From positions 1,488,001 through 1,552,000 of the forward strand of contig NZ_CP016210.1 of the NCBI RefSeq assembly GCF_001682385.1: 64,000 nucleotides of DNA, in the 5' to 3' direction. The DNA comes from Azoarcus olearius. Lineage in GTDB: Bacteria > Pseudomonadota > Gammaproteobacteria > Burkholderiales > Rhodocyclaceae. The notes under the pieces were generated by a model. That model did no database searches. It saw only the letters and a program-made list of their open reading frames with translations, and was not told the DNA's origin. Shown one piece after another: positions 36,285-46,578 of the stretch; the first letter of the stretch is position 1; every line of letters starts with the position of its first letter. The position numbers were made by a program, and so were the translations under genes.

Positions 36285-37424
36285 ATGTTTGAGTCAATCG
36301 AACCGCTGGACGCATACAACAAAAATATTAACATTCTCATTGGCTCAGGAGCTTCAGCCGACTTGTTCCCGACATTGGGCTTGGCAATCAAGAATGCCAA
36401 GGAGGAGTGGGAAACCGTGGAGACGCTTGCCACGAGGTATGAGAACAATCCTGACAAGAAGACCGCTCTCTTCATGCACTACTACAACATGTGCATCCTG
36501 CCCGTGCAGACCTTCAACCCCGCAAATGTCACAACAATAAAAGGGAAAGCTAATCTTGAAAGCTACGAAGTTTTCTTGAAGACCTTGCTAGGCTTGCTTG
36601 ACCGAAGAAAAGATCTGAACCGCAAAATTAATATTTTCACGACCAACTATGACGGATGCCTGGTTCATAGTGCCGACAACATCCTCATGAAGGGTTCGCA
36701 TGATTTCGTGGTGAACGATGGAACATCAGGATTTCATCGCAAGCATCTTCATGCAAAGAACTTCAACACGTTCCAATGCCAGACCGGTATTTTTGAGCGG
36801 AGCAATTATGGAGTGCCTCAACTTAACATCATCCATCTGCATGGATCTGTGTATTGGTCAAAGAGTGGCGACAAGATTGAAGTCAAGTACAAAAACGAGT
36901 TCAAGAACATCATCCACACGAAGACACTTGCAAAGATTGGGAAATTCTCAGACTACATCACAACTGAGGGGGGAGTCTCTTCCAAAGTTCCCTCAGTTAG
37001 TTTCACATCCGCTCAGCGAAGAAACTTCTGGCGCGAGTACAACAAGCTTCCAATCGTCAACCCGACCAAGTGGAAGTTTCATGAGACGGTGTTTGAGGAG
37101 CACTACTACCAGATGCTCAGATTCTTGAGCTATGAGCTTGAGAAGCCAAACTCCATCCTCATCACCTTCGGGTTTTCGTTTGCCGATGAACACATCAGAA
37201 AGCTGGTCCAACGCTCACTGTCAAACCCACAGCTTCAGACTTTCATTTGCTGCTACAGCCAAAGCAGTGCTGAGAGCATGCGTGAGGAATTCAAACTTTG
37301 GAAAAACGTCACCATCATCGGTCCGCCTGAGGGCGAGAAGCTGGACTTCACCAACTTCAACAAGTACATCTTCTCTCTGAAGGCCGAAAAGTACGAGTCT
37401 CCTCAAGACAAGGACGGTCTATGA
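36285..37424 (+). CDS. SIR2-family NADase of a SIR2-HerA antiphage system
   Basis: A 379-residue SIR2-like protein. It has the NAD-binding GSGAS loop (residues 20-24), the catalytic asparagine in FTTNYD (Asn121), HLHGS with the catalytic histidine (His186) and a C-terminal SITFGFSFADEHIRKLV-like segment (ITFGFSFADEHI). In tested SIR2-HerA (Nezha) systems the pair forms a large complex that depletes NAD+ after phage infection; both catalytic residues are kept here. The ATG at 36285 is preferred because AGGAG lies 6 bases upstream; an in-frame ATG at 36252 adds 11 residues with no good ribosome binding site. It ends in an ATGA overlap with herA. Composition is AT-richer than the core genes. Confidence 0.92.
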   Translation: MFESIEPLDAYNKNINILIGSGASADLFPTLGLAIKNAKEEWETVETLATRYENNPDKKTALFMHYYNMCILPVQTFNPANVTTIKGKANLESYEVFLKTLLGLLDRRKDLNRKINIFTTNYDGCLVHSADNILMKGSHDFVVNDGTSGFHRKHLHAKNFNTFQCQTGIFERSNYGVPQLNIIHLHGSVYWSKSGDKIEVKYKNEFKNIIHTKTLAKIGKFSDYITTEGGVSSKVPSVSFTSAQRRNFWREYNKLPIVNPTKWKFHETVFEEHYYQMLRFLSYELEKPNSILITFGFSFADEHIRKLVQRSLSNPQLQTFICCYSQSSAESMREEFKLWKNVTIIGPPEGEKLDFTNFNKYIFSLKAEKYESPQDKDGL

Positions 37425-39205
37425 GCATCGTCGTTGGCGAAGTCATTGCAGTCTCAGGAATCCGCATCTCACTACGCATCTTTGAAGACTCCAGCCAGGA
37501 GACGATCTTCTATAACGGTGTGAAGTACAGGGGAGTGTCGCTCAGGGAGCACATCTCCATTCAGCGCGGCTTCATTGACATCGTCTGCCTGGTAGAGGGC
37601 GAGCACCTCGATGAGCGCCGCATGGACACTGATGCGGAGAAGACCCAGTACATCCGAAAAGTGGATGTGCGTCCCATCGGCTACATCGTGGATGACAAGT
37701 TCTTTGAGGGTGTGAAGTACATGCCCATGATCAGGGACAAGGCATCCCTACTCAGTGAGCGCATGGTCGGCAAGATCTACGGGACTGAGGGGACAACCAG
37801 CTTCTCCATTGGAGCTATGCTCAAGGAGAACGTGCCCATCAACCTGCCATGGACTCGCATCTTCAACAGCCACCTTGGAATCTTTGGTAACACGGGCAGT
37901 GGCAAGTCAAACACACTGGCGAAGCTCTACACCACACTTTTCGATGAGAAGCTGGCTGGCCTAAAAAGCAAAAGCCAGTTTGTCATTATTGACTTCAACG
38001 GCGAATATGTTGAAGACCAGATTCTTCCTGCTAAACAGAAGAAGATAACGATTCTGGATTCCAAAAAGGCAAAGCACAAATTCAAGATTGAAGCCTCGCA
38101 TTTTTGGGATGCTGAAACTTTAAGTCTTCTATTTCAAGCCACGACCAACACACAGCAACCATTTCTGCGAAGAGTGCTGACAGGCAAAGAGCGGTTTAAA
38201 GATGTGCCACTTGAGCGCTATATTGAAAAGACTTTGCAGAGAGCCTTTAGTTCCGGCGAACCAAAACCAGATGCACTTGAACTTGCTAGGGAGATTGCCA
38301 GAATTATTGATTGCGAAGAGCTTCAAGACCATTTGAAGGGCATCACATACAACGGCAAGAGCAAATACTTCAGAGCCGCTGAAGGCCACTATTATGATTC
38401 CGACAGCGGTGGCTTTGTTGAGTTCATGAAGCCGCTATTGGATGAGCACGTTGATGTCGATGACTTGGATCAGTTCACAGAGCTGATTCTCAGATGCTAT
38501 CTGCAGCTATGCTCAGATGTCGTCCTAGGTTATGCCCAGTATGAACACATCCAGCCTGTACTTTCCCGCGCCAAGTCCTCCATCACAGCTCTTCGCAACG
38601 TGCTTGAAATCGTAGATGAGCCACCTCCCACACATTTGTTGCAAGTCATCTCTTTGAAGAAGTGCAAGAACGAAATTAAGAAAATCTTGCCTCTGCTAAT
38701 AGCCAAAAATTTCTACACGAGCCACAAGGACAATGAGAACCTAAAGAGCCCACCTACGAGGACATTGCACCTGATTATTGATGAGGCTCACAATATCCTC
38801 TCAGAGCAATCCACCCGCGAGCATGAAATCTGGAAAGACTACAGGCTTGAGCTGTTTGAGGAGATCATCAAGGAGGGGCGCAAGTACGGGGTCTACCTCA
38901 CACTCTCCAGTCAGCGGCCTGCCGACATCTCGCCCACCATCGTTTCGCAGATCCACAACTTCTTCATCCACCGGCTGGTGAACGAACGCGACCTCATGCT
39001 GCTGGACAACACCATCAGCACCTTGGACTCCAGCTCCAAGGCTCTCATCCCAACCTTGGCCAAGGGCTGTTGTGTCGTCACGGGGACGGCCTTCGAACTG
39101 CCTATGATCTTGAAGATTGACCCACTGCTGAAAATGCACCGCCCGAGCAGTGACGATGTGAACCTTGAAGAGCTTTGGGCACTACCTGACGAGGAGCCAT
39201 GGTGA
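37421..39205 (+). CDS. herA: HerA-family ATPase of a SIR2-HerA antiphage system
   Basis: A 594-residue HerA/FtsK-type ATPase. An N-terminal beta-barrel (HAS-barrel, about residues 1-110, containing DVRPIGYI) is followed by the RecA-like core with Walker A GNTGSGKS (156-163), Walker B LHLIIDEAH (Asp454-Glu455), SQRPADISPTIVSQIHNFFIHRL and a C-terminal ALIPTLAKGCCVVTG segment. It would form a hexamer on which SIR2 subunits assemble. The sir2 and herA reading frames overlap by 4 bp, so they are translated together. The usual partner nuclease NurA is absent, which fits the defence type rather than archaeal-style end resection. Confidence 0.93.
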   Translation: MSIVVGEVIAVSGIRISLRIFEDSSQETIFYNGVKYRGVSLREHISIQRGFIDIVCLVEGEHLDERRMDTDAEKTQYIRKVDVRPIGYIVDDKFFEGVKYMPMIRDKASLLSERMVGKIYGTEGTTSFSIGAMLKENVPINLPWTRIFNSHLGIFGNTGSGKSNTLAKLYTTLFDEKLAGLKSKSQFVIIDFNGEYVEDQILPAKQKKITILDSKKAKHKFKIEASHFWDAETLSLLFQATTNTQQPFLRRVLTGKERFKDVPLERYIEKTLQRAFSSGEPKPDALELAREIARIIDCEELQDHLKGITYNGKSKYFRAAEGHYYDSDSGGFVEFMKPLLDEHVDVDDLDQFTELILRCYLQLCSDVVLGYAQYEHIQPVLSRAKSSITALRNVLEIVDEPPPTHLLQVISLKKCKNEIKKILPLLIAKNFYTSHKDNENLKSPPTRTLHLIIDEAHNILSEQSTREHEIWKDYRLELFEEIIKEGRKYGVYLTLSSQRPADISPTIVSQIHNFFIHRLVNERDLMLLDNTISTLDSSSKALIPTLAKGCCVVTGTAFELPMILKIDPLLKMHRPSSDDVNLEELWALPDEEPW

Positions 39206-39519
39206 AACACTGAATCGACTAGAGTTTTGTCGATGGTTTTTAGTTGGTTTTGCAGCCATCTGCTCTTCGCCATTGATAAGTCTTCCAAGAAAAAGCTTGA
39301 AGGCCAGCTAGCGAGTTGTGCCTATCGAACTTCCGCTTTGGGTCGGAGGCTGTCCTTGGGAATGCTATCAGCTGGCATCAGGCAGTTGCCGGGCATGAGC
39401 GGAGTTAGGAACGGCTGACTGCCGATAGTTATTGATCATAATTTTGCGTTTTTCCGTCGCCTCAGCCGTCACGTTTGACGGCAAGGGGGACCGTGCGTGT
39501 AGAAAGTGGAGGAATCGAA
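39206..39519. other. Intergenic region after herA
   Basis: 314 bp with no supported gene. It contains TTTGGGTCGG at about 39340, similar to TTTGGGTCGA at about 40499 in the next gap, which suggests decayed repeat copies. The last bases hold the Shine-Dalgarno GGAGG (39508-39512) of the next gene and an AT-rich stretch at 39427-39453 that could carry its promoter. Confidence 0.35.
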
Positions 39520-40266
39520 ATGAAACATCCAGAGATCTGCATCCAGTGGCCGCATGCTGATGAGTACATAGGCATCAATACTGACCATCTGGATGGTCAC
39601 GCGCACATCACCAAGACACGCGAGTTCAAGAGAGAGACTGATGAAGTAATTGACCTGCTGCCAGACTGCGTGATTCAACGGGATGAGTCTGGGAGTACAA
39701 CGTTTGTGCTGACCTACCGTAAGGAGAAGCATCCGGAGCTAGAAGGATCGGCGTACAGGATGTTATGGGGTGTGTCGACTATTAGAATCGAACCGGGGCA
39801 GGAGCACGGAAAGACAGAATGGGAAAGCTCTGAAATCGGGGATGACAGCGGATATGCGCGCTGGGCAAGAGTCTCAGAAGTCATCAGCAAGCGGGTAGAA
39901 TATGAGATTACGAAACGAATTAAAAGAAAACAGCAGAAATTCAAAGATCATCTATTGCGGGGCAGCCAAGCCTGTGCTGTAACGGGAGAAACAACGATAG
40001 AGATCCTTGATGCGGCCCATATCGTCGACTCGGCAGCAGGTGGGGCAGAAACCGAGGAGAACGGGCTGTTGCTTAGAACAGATATTCATCGCTTATGGGA
40101 TTGCGGCTTGATCGAAATCGATCCGGAGGGTGAGGTTCGCATCATTGGGGTGCTTTCGAAAGGGTATTTGAAGCTTATTGAGGGGCGGCGAATTCCAAGA
40201 GTTACCTTGGAACGTACAAAAACTGCCTTGCAGAAAAGATGGGATGAGCGACTCTCCAAAGAGTAG
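39520..40266 (+). CDS. HNH endonuclease (HNH_2 family)
   Basis: A 248-residue protein with an unrecognised N-terminal half and a C-terminal HNH_2 nuclease domain: Cys152 in ACAVTG, AAHI (His167), ENGLLL (Asn181) and IHRLWD (His190), the usual spacing for HNH_2. The ATG at 39520 follows GGAGG at ideal distance; an upstream TTG at 39475 was rejected. Such stand-alone enzymes are common in defence islands and restriction modules. The gene is separated from herA by 314 bp, so it probably has its own promoter. Target and partner are unknown. Confidence 0.85.
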   Translation: MKHPEICIQWPHADEYIGINTDHLDGHAHITKTREFKRETDEVIDLLPDCVIQRDESGSTTFVLTYRKEKHPELEGSAYRMLWGVSTIRIEPGQEHGKTEWESSEIGDDSGYARWARVSEVISKRVEYEITKRIKRKQQKFKDHLLRGSQACAVTGETTIEILDAAHIVDSAAGGAETEENGLLLRTDIHRLWDCGLIEIDPEGEVRIIGVLSKGYLKLIEGRRIPRVTLERTKTALQKRWDERLSKE

Positions 40267-40727
40267 GTGTGGCCCAGGGCTCCCGCGGCTACGCGAATAG
40301 CATCAAACGGAGAGCTGTGTGTGGCCACCTAATTTTGGCAAACGCTTGATATCACGTAGGTGGCTATCCCGCCCACCTTCCTGCATTCATGCGGGACGCG
40401 TAGCTGCTGGAGCCCTGAGGTGTGGCCGACCAACACGCGCATGAGGCCATGGAATATCCAACAAGAATGGCCGGTTGCAGCACTCACCTTTGTCGCCTTT
40501 GGGTCGACTCCGGCCGACTGCTGGCAGACAGAATTTCCGTTTGGGCGAGGTGTGAACGGACGACAGGTCTCAATGCTGGCCGAGCGCGAAATCTCGGCCA
40601 GAAGCCGTGGGCGTCGATTTTTTTCCAAAGCGGTCATCAGCATGTTATTCCATGCTGTCGAAACCTTACAGTGCGCATGAATGCGCCGCGGGTAAGCCAA
40701 CCTACTGTTCTGGGCTAGATTCACAGC
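40267..40727. other. Intergenic region before the protease gene
   Basis: 461 bp without a supported gene; the readings that cross it on either strand have poor coding character and no ribosome binding site. It contains GGCCGAGCGCGAAATCTCGGCC-like inverted-repeat sequence (GGCCGAG-N8-CTCGGCC, 40578-40599 region) and the TTTGGGTCGA word also seen after herA. Confidence 0.35.
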
Positions 40728-41321
40728 ATGAAAAGAATACTGACAAGCCTCATGGCGTTCAGCGCATCTGTTGCGGAAGCAGACTCTAATCCCTACGCCG
40801 TAGAGTCGGCTATTTATAGAGTTGAGCTTCCCTATCCAAACAGCAGCAAGATAGGATTTGGAACTGGCGTTCTTGTTGCTAGAGACAAAATTCTTACCAA
40901 CTGTCATGTTCTGAGGGGGCACCCTGGTTGGCCTCGGGTAATCCATCGTCAAACAGGCCAGCAGTTCTATGTGACTAAGCATTACCGTCTTGGTGGTCAT
41001 GACGCATGCATTCTCGGTGGTGGCTTCGCTGGCACTCCCGTTCGGCTCAACCCTGATATTCATGAAGGCGAGAATGTATGGATTTTTGGTTACCCAGCAG
41101 GTTTGCCTGTAGTGGGGCAAGGAACAGTCGAGGGACTCGTTGATACCGACGCTGGGAAGTCCATTCTTTTGGCTGCATTTTGTGCTCCGGGTTCGTCCGG
41201 CGGTCCCGTGATCAATGTAAAGGGCGAACTCGTAGGACTGAATTGGGGTGTTTTCCGATATCAGAATCAGTGCCTTTCTATTCCGGCATCCTTCTTTCGA
41301 CCATATCTGACCGCCGGGTGA
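40728..41321 (+). CDS. Exported trypsin-like serine protease
   Basis: A 197-residue chymotrypsin-fold protease. An N-terminal signal peptide is likely (MKRILTSLMAFSASVAEA). The catalytic triad is readable: His60 in TNCHVL, Asp92 in GHDACIL and Ser157 in PGSSGGPV. The domain fills the protein, with no PDZ module, so it is smaller than DegP/HtrA. The substrate is unknown. It is the last gene of the accessory island and converges on hflX, 61 bp away. A role in defence is possible because trypsin-like proteases occur in such islands, but the apparent export argues for a periplasmic or secreted task. Confidence 0.8.
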   Translation: MKRILTSLMAFSASVAEADSNPYAVESAIYRVELPYPNSSKIGFGTGVLVARDKILTNCHVLRGHPGWPRVIHRQTGQQFYVTKHYRLGGHDACILGGGFAGTPVRLNPDIHEGENVWIFGYPAGLPVVGQGTVEGLVDTDAGKSILLAAFCAPGSSGGPVINVKGELVGLNWGVFRYQNQCLSIPASFFRPYLTAG

Positions 41322-41382
41322 TAGTGCTTCGAAAAAGTAAATCCGCAGAGAATTAGCTGTCTCCCCTGTCGCGGCCTGTGCC

Positions 41383-42726
<1,344 letters not shown>

Positions 42727-42813
42727 GCGGGCGCGGGTGGAGCGGCAGTAGGTGGAGATGCTGCCGGATGAAGCCACGGGCCCGGCAGGTACGACGATGG
42801 AGTCGCAAAAGTG

Positions 42814-42844
42814 AAAAACCCGCAGAGCCATCCGGCTGTGCGGG
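42814..42844 (-). terminator. Intrinsic terminator of tRNA-Ser
   Basis: On the minus strand CCCGCACAGCC, a 4-nt loop and GGCTCTGCGGG form an 11-bp stem with one mismatch, followed by TTTTTC. It lies 15 bases after the tRNA 3' end and upstream of hflX. Confidence 0.8.
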
Positions 42845-42858
42845 TTCTTCGGTATGAG

Positions 42859-42948
<90 letters not shown>

Positions 42949-42984
42949 GCGTCCCTTCAGCGCTGGGCGCCAGAGGGAGCGCGC

Positions 42985-42990
42985 ATTATA
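42985..42990 (-). promoter_or_regulatory. -10 element of tRNA-Ser promoter
   Basis: A perfect TATAAT on the minus strand is followed by a GC-rich discriminator (GCGCGC), typical of stringently controlled stable-RNA promoters. The start point would be about 29 bases before the mature tRNA. No good -35 is seen at standard spacing. Confidence 0.6.
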
Positions 42991-43127
42991 CGCAGCTTCG
43001 CGAAAAGTGGGCGCTTTTTTATCGGGGCGGGTTGACGGGGCCGGGCGGCACGGAAATCGGCGCAGGATTTGCCGGAAATCGGCGGGCTGAAGCAGAATCT
43101 GCGTCCCCGAGACTGCCCGAGCCTGCG

Positions 43128-44516
43128 TTGCGCCTCTTCTTCTGCCTGTTCTTCGCATTATTGCTGTCCGCCTGCGGTCGCGAGGCGCCGACGCGCATTG
43201 CCGACTTCCGGACGCTGGGCGAACTGCGGGTGGCGACGCGGCTGGATGCGATTTCCTACCGCGAGGAGGGGGACGGCGCCACCTCCGGGTTCGAACACGA
43301 CCTGCTCGTCCAGTTGGGCCAGGCGCTGGAGGTGCCGGTCCGCTTCGTGGTGTATCCGGACAGCGTGCGTGCGCTGGACGCAGTGATCAAGGGCGAGGCG
43401 CATCTTGCCGCGGCGGGGTTGGCGCGCAACGACCGCCTGCCGCTGGCGTGGTCCGCGCCCTTGCGCGAGGTGGATTTCGTGCTGGCGGGGCGCAGCGACG
43501 GGGACGATATCGGGCGCGAGGCGGACCTTGCCGGCCGCACGGTGACGGTGCGGCGCGGCTCGCTGGCGGCCGAGGCGTTGGAGCAGATCCGGCGCCGCGT
43601 GCCGAGCTTGCGCGTGAACTATGCGCAGCGCGCGGAGGACTCGGCGATGCTGGAGCAACTCGCGGCGGGTCAGGCTGATCTGGTGGCCACCGACCGGGTG
43701 CATTACGCGCTGGCGGCGCAGATCCATCCCGAACTGAACATCGCTTACGACCTGCCGGTTAAATCCCATGTGGCGTGGGCGCTGCCGCGCGAGCAGGGGG
43801 GCGTGCTGGGCAAGGCGGTGGCGGAATTCCTGGATGGCGCGCAGGGCAATGGGTTGATCGCGCGTAGCGCGGACCGCTACTTCGGCTATGTGCGCCGCCT
43901 GACCGACGTCGATATCGAAACCTTCCTCGGCCGCATCCGCGAACGGCTGCCGCAGTTCCGCCCGCATTTCCACGAAGCGCAGGCCCGCACCGGCATCGAC
44001 TGGCGCTACCTGGCGGCGCTGTCGTACCAGGAGTCGCACTGGGACCCGCTGGCGACCTCGCGCACCGGCGTGCGCGGCATCATGATGCTGACCGCCGATA
44101 CCGCGGACCGGTTGGGGGTGGCGGACAGGCTGGACCCGCGCCAGAGCATTCTCGGCGGCGCGCGCTACCTCGCGATGATCCGCGAGCAGTTGCCCGACGA
44201 GATCGAGGAGCCGGACCGCTCGTGGATGGCGACCGCGGCCTACAACCTGGGCATGGGCCACATGAACGGCGCGCGCGCCATCGCGCGTACGCTGGGCAAG
44301 GACGATGCGTCGTGGTGGGAGATGAAGTCGGTGCTGCCGCTGCTGTCGCGCCAGGACTACGCCGCGCGGCTGAAGGCCGGCCCGGCGCGCGGCGGCGAGG
44401 CGGTGATCATGACCGAGAACATCCGCAACTATCACGACATTCTGATGCGCATCGAAGCGCCGTTCGACCCGCGCAAGGCGGTGCCCAAGCTGCGCCTGAC
44501 CGCGGGCGACCTCTAG
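43128..44516 (+). CDS. mltF: Membrane-bound lytic murein transglycosylase F
   Basis: MltF cleaves peptidoglycan to anhydromuropeptides. The protein has an N-terminal lipoprotein signal (LFFCLFFALLLSACG), a periplasmic substrate-binding-protein-like domain (about residues 25-260) and a C-terminal SLT domain with the catalytic glutamate in YQESHWDP and the GVRGIMMLT and AAYNLGMGHMNGAR motifs. No ATG is usefully placed. The TTG at 43128 gives a compact signal peptide and 462 residues, but another TTG at 43032 is possible. Longer readings run antisense through tRNA-Ser and are rejected. Its stop overlaps the convergent aapM stop by 4 bp. Confidence 0.88.
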   Translation: MRLFFCLFFALLLSACGREAPTRIADFRTLGELRVATRLDAISYREEGDGATSGFEHDLLVQLGQALEVPVRFVVYPDSVRALDAVIKGEAHLAAAGLARNDRLPLAWSAPLREVDFVLAGRSDGDDIGREADLAGRTVTVRRGSLAAEALEQIRRRVPSLRVNYAQRAEDSAMLEQLAAGQADLVATDRVHYALAAQIHPELNIAYDLPVKSHVAWALPREQGGVLGKAVAEFLDGAQGNGLIARSADRYFGYVRRLTDVDIETFLGRIRERLPQFRPHFHEAQARTGIDWRYLAALSYQESHWDPLATSRTGVRGIMMLTADTADRLGVADRLDPRQSILGGARYLAMIREQLPDEIEEPDRSWMATAAYNLGMGHMNGARAIARTLGKDDASWWEMKSVLPLLSRQDYAARLKAGPARGGEAVIMTENIRNYHDILMRIEAPFDPRKAVPKLRLTAGDL

Positions 44517-45601
44517 CGCCCGGCGCGGGCCGCGTCGCGCTGCTCAAGCCGGCGGCTGGCGCGTGACAGCGCGAAGCAGCCGGTCCAGTAGATCGCGCCG
44601 ATGAAGACATAGCCTTCCAGCTGGTAGCTGCGCCATTCGGCATCGCCCGCCAGCGCGATTTCCAGCGCGCCGGTGAGTTCGTAGAGGCTCACCACCACCA
44701 CCAGCGACGTGTCCTTGAACAGGTTGATGAAGCTGTTGGCGATCGACGGTGTGGCGTTGCGCAGCGCCTGCGGCAGCAGGATGTGGCGCTGCGTCTGCCA
44801 CCAGCCAAGGCCGAGCGCGGCGGCCGCCTGGCGCTGGCCGTCGGGGAGGGCGAGCAGCGCACCGCGGATCGCCTCCGCCAGGTAGGCGGCGGCGAACAGC
44901 GTGATCGCCACCTGCACCCGGAACAGCACATCCACCTGCCAGTCGGCCGGCAGCAGCAGCGGCACCAGGAAGGAGGCGAGGAACAGCGCCGGCACCAGCG
45001 GCACGCTGCGGATCAATTCCACATACACCGAACTCACCGCGCGCATCGCCGGCAGCGGACCGCTGCGGCCCAGCGCCAGCACGATGGCGAGCGGAAACGC
45101 GGTGGCGATGCCGCCGACCGCCAGCATCAGCGTCAGCGGCAGGCCGCCCCACAGTTCGGTGGGCACCGGCGCCAACCCTGCGACGCCGCCGCCCATCAAC
45201 AAGGGGAAGAGCGCGATCGCCACCACCCATGCGAGGGCGACCCGTCGCCAGCGGCGGTTGCCATCCGGCCGTGGGCGGCTGCCGGCGGCGCGCAGGGTGG
45301 CGACGATGGCGACCAGCAGGATCGCGGTGGCCAGCAGCGGCCGCCACTGCGCATCAAAGGGATAGCGGCCGAACAGGATGGCGCGGTGTTTTTCGGCGAC
45401 GACGCCCCAGCAGGCGCCGGCGGCGGCTTCGCAGCGCGCGGCGTCCGCCACCCACACCGCGTCGATCACCGCCCAGCCGACCACGCGCTGGCCGAGCCAG
45501 AGCAGGGCGGCGAGGATCAGCACGGTGGCGAGCGCCGACCACGGGCTGTCGAAACAGCGGCCGCGCAGGCCGGCGAGGGCGGATAGAGCGGGCGTCTTCA
45601 T
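44513..45601 (-). CDS. aapM: Amino-acid ABC transporter permease AapM-like
   Basis: A 362-residue polar amino-acid permease with an N-terminal helix pair, a loop with the family's ACWGVVAEKHRAILFGRYP motif, and the C-terminal permease core (TAFPLAIVLALGR, VYVELIRSVPLVPALFLASF, the EAA-like AAAALGLGWWQTQRHILLPQALRNATPS). It resembles AapM of rhizobial broad-range L-amino-acid uptake. It overlaps aapQ by 4 bp. The expected next gene, aapP (ATPase), is missing: the convergent mltF abuts directly. Confidence 0.88.
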   Translation of the reverse strand: MKTPALSALAGLRGRCFDSPWSALATVLILAALLWLGQRVVGWAVIDAVWVADAARCEAAAGACWGVVAEKHRAILFGRYPFDAQWRPLLATAILLVAIVATLRAAGSRPRPDGNRRWRRVALAWVVAIALFPLLMGGGVAGLAPVPTELWGGLPLTLMLAVGGIATAFPLAIVLALGRSGPLPAMRAVSSVYVELIRSVPLVPALFLASFLVPLLLPADWQVDVLFRVQVAITLFAAAYLAEAIRGALLALPDGQRQAAAALGLGWWQTQRHILLPQALRNATPSIANSFINLFKDTSLVVVVSLYELTGALEIALAGDAEWRSYQLEGYVFIGAIYWTGCFALSRASRRLEQRDAARAGR

Positions 45602-46578
45602 GCGTAGGCCCAGCGCCGCCAGCGGTGTTCCAGCAAATGGGCCAGCCCGATGCCGAGCGCGCAGATCAGCACATACACCGCGACCACGATGGCGATGCAC
45701 TCCACCGCGCGGCCGGTCTGGTTGAGCGTGGTGTTGGCGATCGACACCAGGTCGGGATAGCCGATCGCCACCGCCAGCGAGCTGTTCTTGATCAGGTTGA
45801 GCGCATGGTTGGCGAGCGGCGGCACGATGGCCGGCAGCGCCTGCGGCAGCGTGATGTGGCGCAGGATCTGGCCGCGCCGCAGGCCGAGCGCGGCCGCCGC
45901 TTGCGCTTGGCCGGCGGACACCGCCTGCACGCCGGCGCGCACCGATTCGGCGATGTAGCTGGCGGTGTAGGTGGCCAGGCCGATGAAGAGCGCGAGGTAT
46001 TCGGGCGACAGCTGCGCGCCGCCGCTGATCGAGAAGCCGCCGCGCTCCGGCAGCTCGATGCCGTCGGCGGCGGGCCAGGGCAGGGCGAGGCCGCTCTTGC
46101 CGAGATACACATGGGGCAGCAGTTCGATGGCCTGCGCCGCCGGCGGCAGCACCGCGGTCAGCACGAAGTACCAGGCCAGCAACTGCAGCAGCAGCGGGAT
46201 GTTGCGCAGCGTCTCCACATAGGCCGTGCAGCAGGCGCGCAGCAGCGGGTTGTGGGCGATGCGGCCGAGGCCGACCAGGAAGCCGATCGCGAGCGCCGCG
46301 AGCGTGGCCGGCAGTGCCACCCGCAGCGTGTTGGCGAGGCCCACGCCGAAGGCCTTCAGGTAGCTTTCCCCCGGGTCGAAGGCGGGCACGCCTTCCGAAA
46401 TCCAGAAGCCCGCCGACTGCAGCAGGAAGTCGAAGCCGCTGTGGATGCCGCGTTCGCGCATATGGCCCGCGGCGGTGGCGGCGAGCAGCCACAGGCCGCT
46501 GGCGATCAGCGCGACCAGGCCGAGCTGCAGCAGCAGGCCGCGGCGGGCGCCTGCCGGCGTGGCCGGGCGCCGCGTCAC
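45598..46578 (-). CDS. aapQ: Amino-acid ABC transporter permease AapQ-like
   Basis: A 326-residue permease with the AapQ signature (GIHSGFDFLLQSAGFWISEG, YLKAFGVGLANTLRVAL, YVETLRNIPLLLQLLAWYF) and an EAA-like loop (AAAALGLRRGQILRHITLPQ). The only sensible start is GTG at 46578, overlapping the aapJ stop in a GTGA, so it is translated from the same ribosomes. It pairs with AapM to form the membrane channel. It is shorter than the roughly 400-residue rhizobial AapQ. Confidence 0.85.
   Translation of the reverse strand: MTRRPATPAGARRGLLLQLGLVALIASGLWLLAATAAGHMRERGIHSGFDFLLQSAGFWISEGVPAFDPGESYLKAFGVGLANTLRVALPATLAALAIGFLVGLGRIAHNPLLRACCTAYVETLRNIPLLLQLLAWYFVLTAVLPPAAQAIELLPHVYLGKSGLALPWPAADGIELPERGGFSISGGAQLSPEYLALFIGLATYTASYIAESVRAGVQAVSAGQAQAAAALGLRRGQILRHITLPQALPAIVPPLANHALNLIKNSSLAVAIGYPDLVSIANTTLNQTGRAVECIAIVVAVYVLICALGIGLAHLLEHRWRRWAYA

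Noticed and set aside
37421-39205. Conjugative coupling protein or FtsK-type translocase
   Set aside because: The HAS-barrel N-terminus, the overlap with a SIR2 gene and the lack of transfer genes favour HerA of a defence pair.
40329-41120. A 263-codon minus-strand frame overlapping the protease gene
   Set aside because: No ribosome binding site and no domain. The plus-strand protease with an intact catalytic triad occupies half of it.
34246-41321. Integron cassette array or prophage island
   Set aside because: No integrase, attC-like sites with the paired core sequences, transposase or phage structural genes are visible. The weak intergenic repeats do not fit attC.
42727-42831. Longer N-terminus for hflX (MALRVFHFCD)
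   Set aside because: The proposed start lies within the tRNA-Ser terminator hairpin, and the added residues do not resemble HflX.
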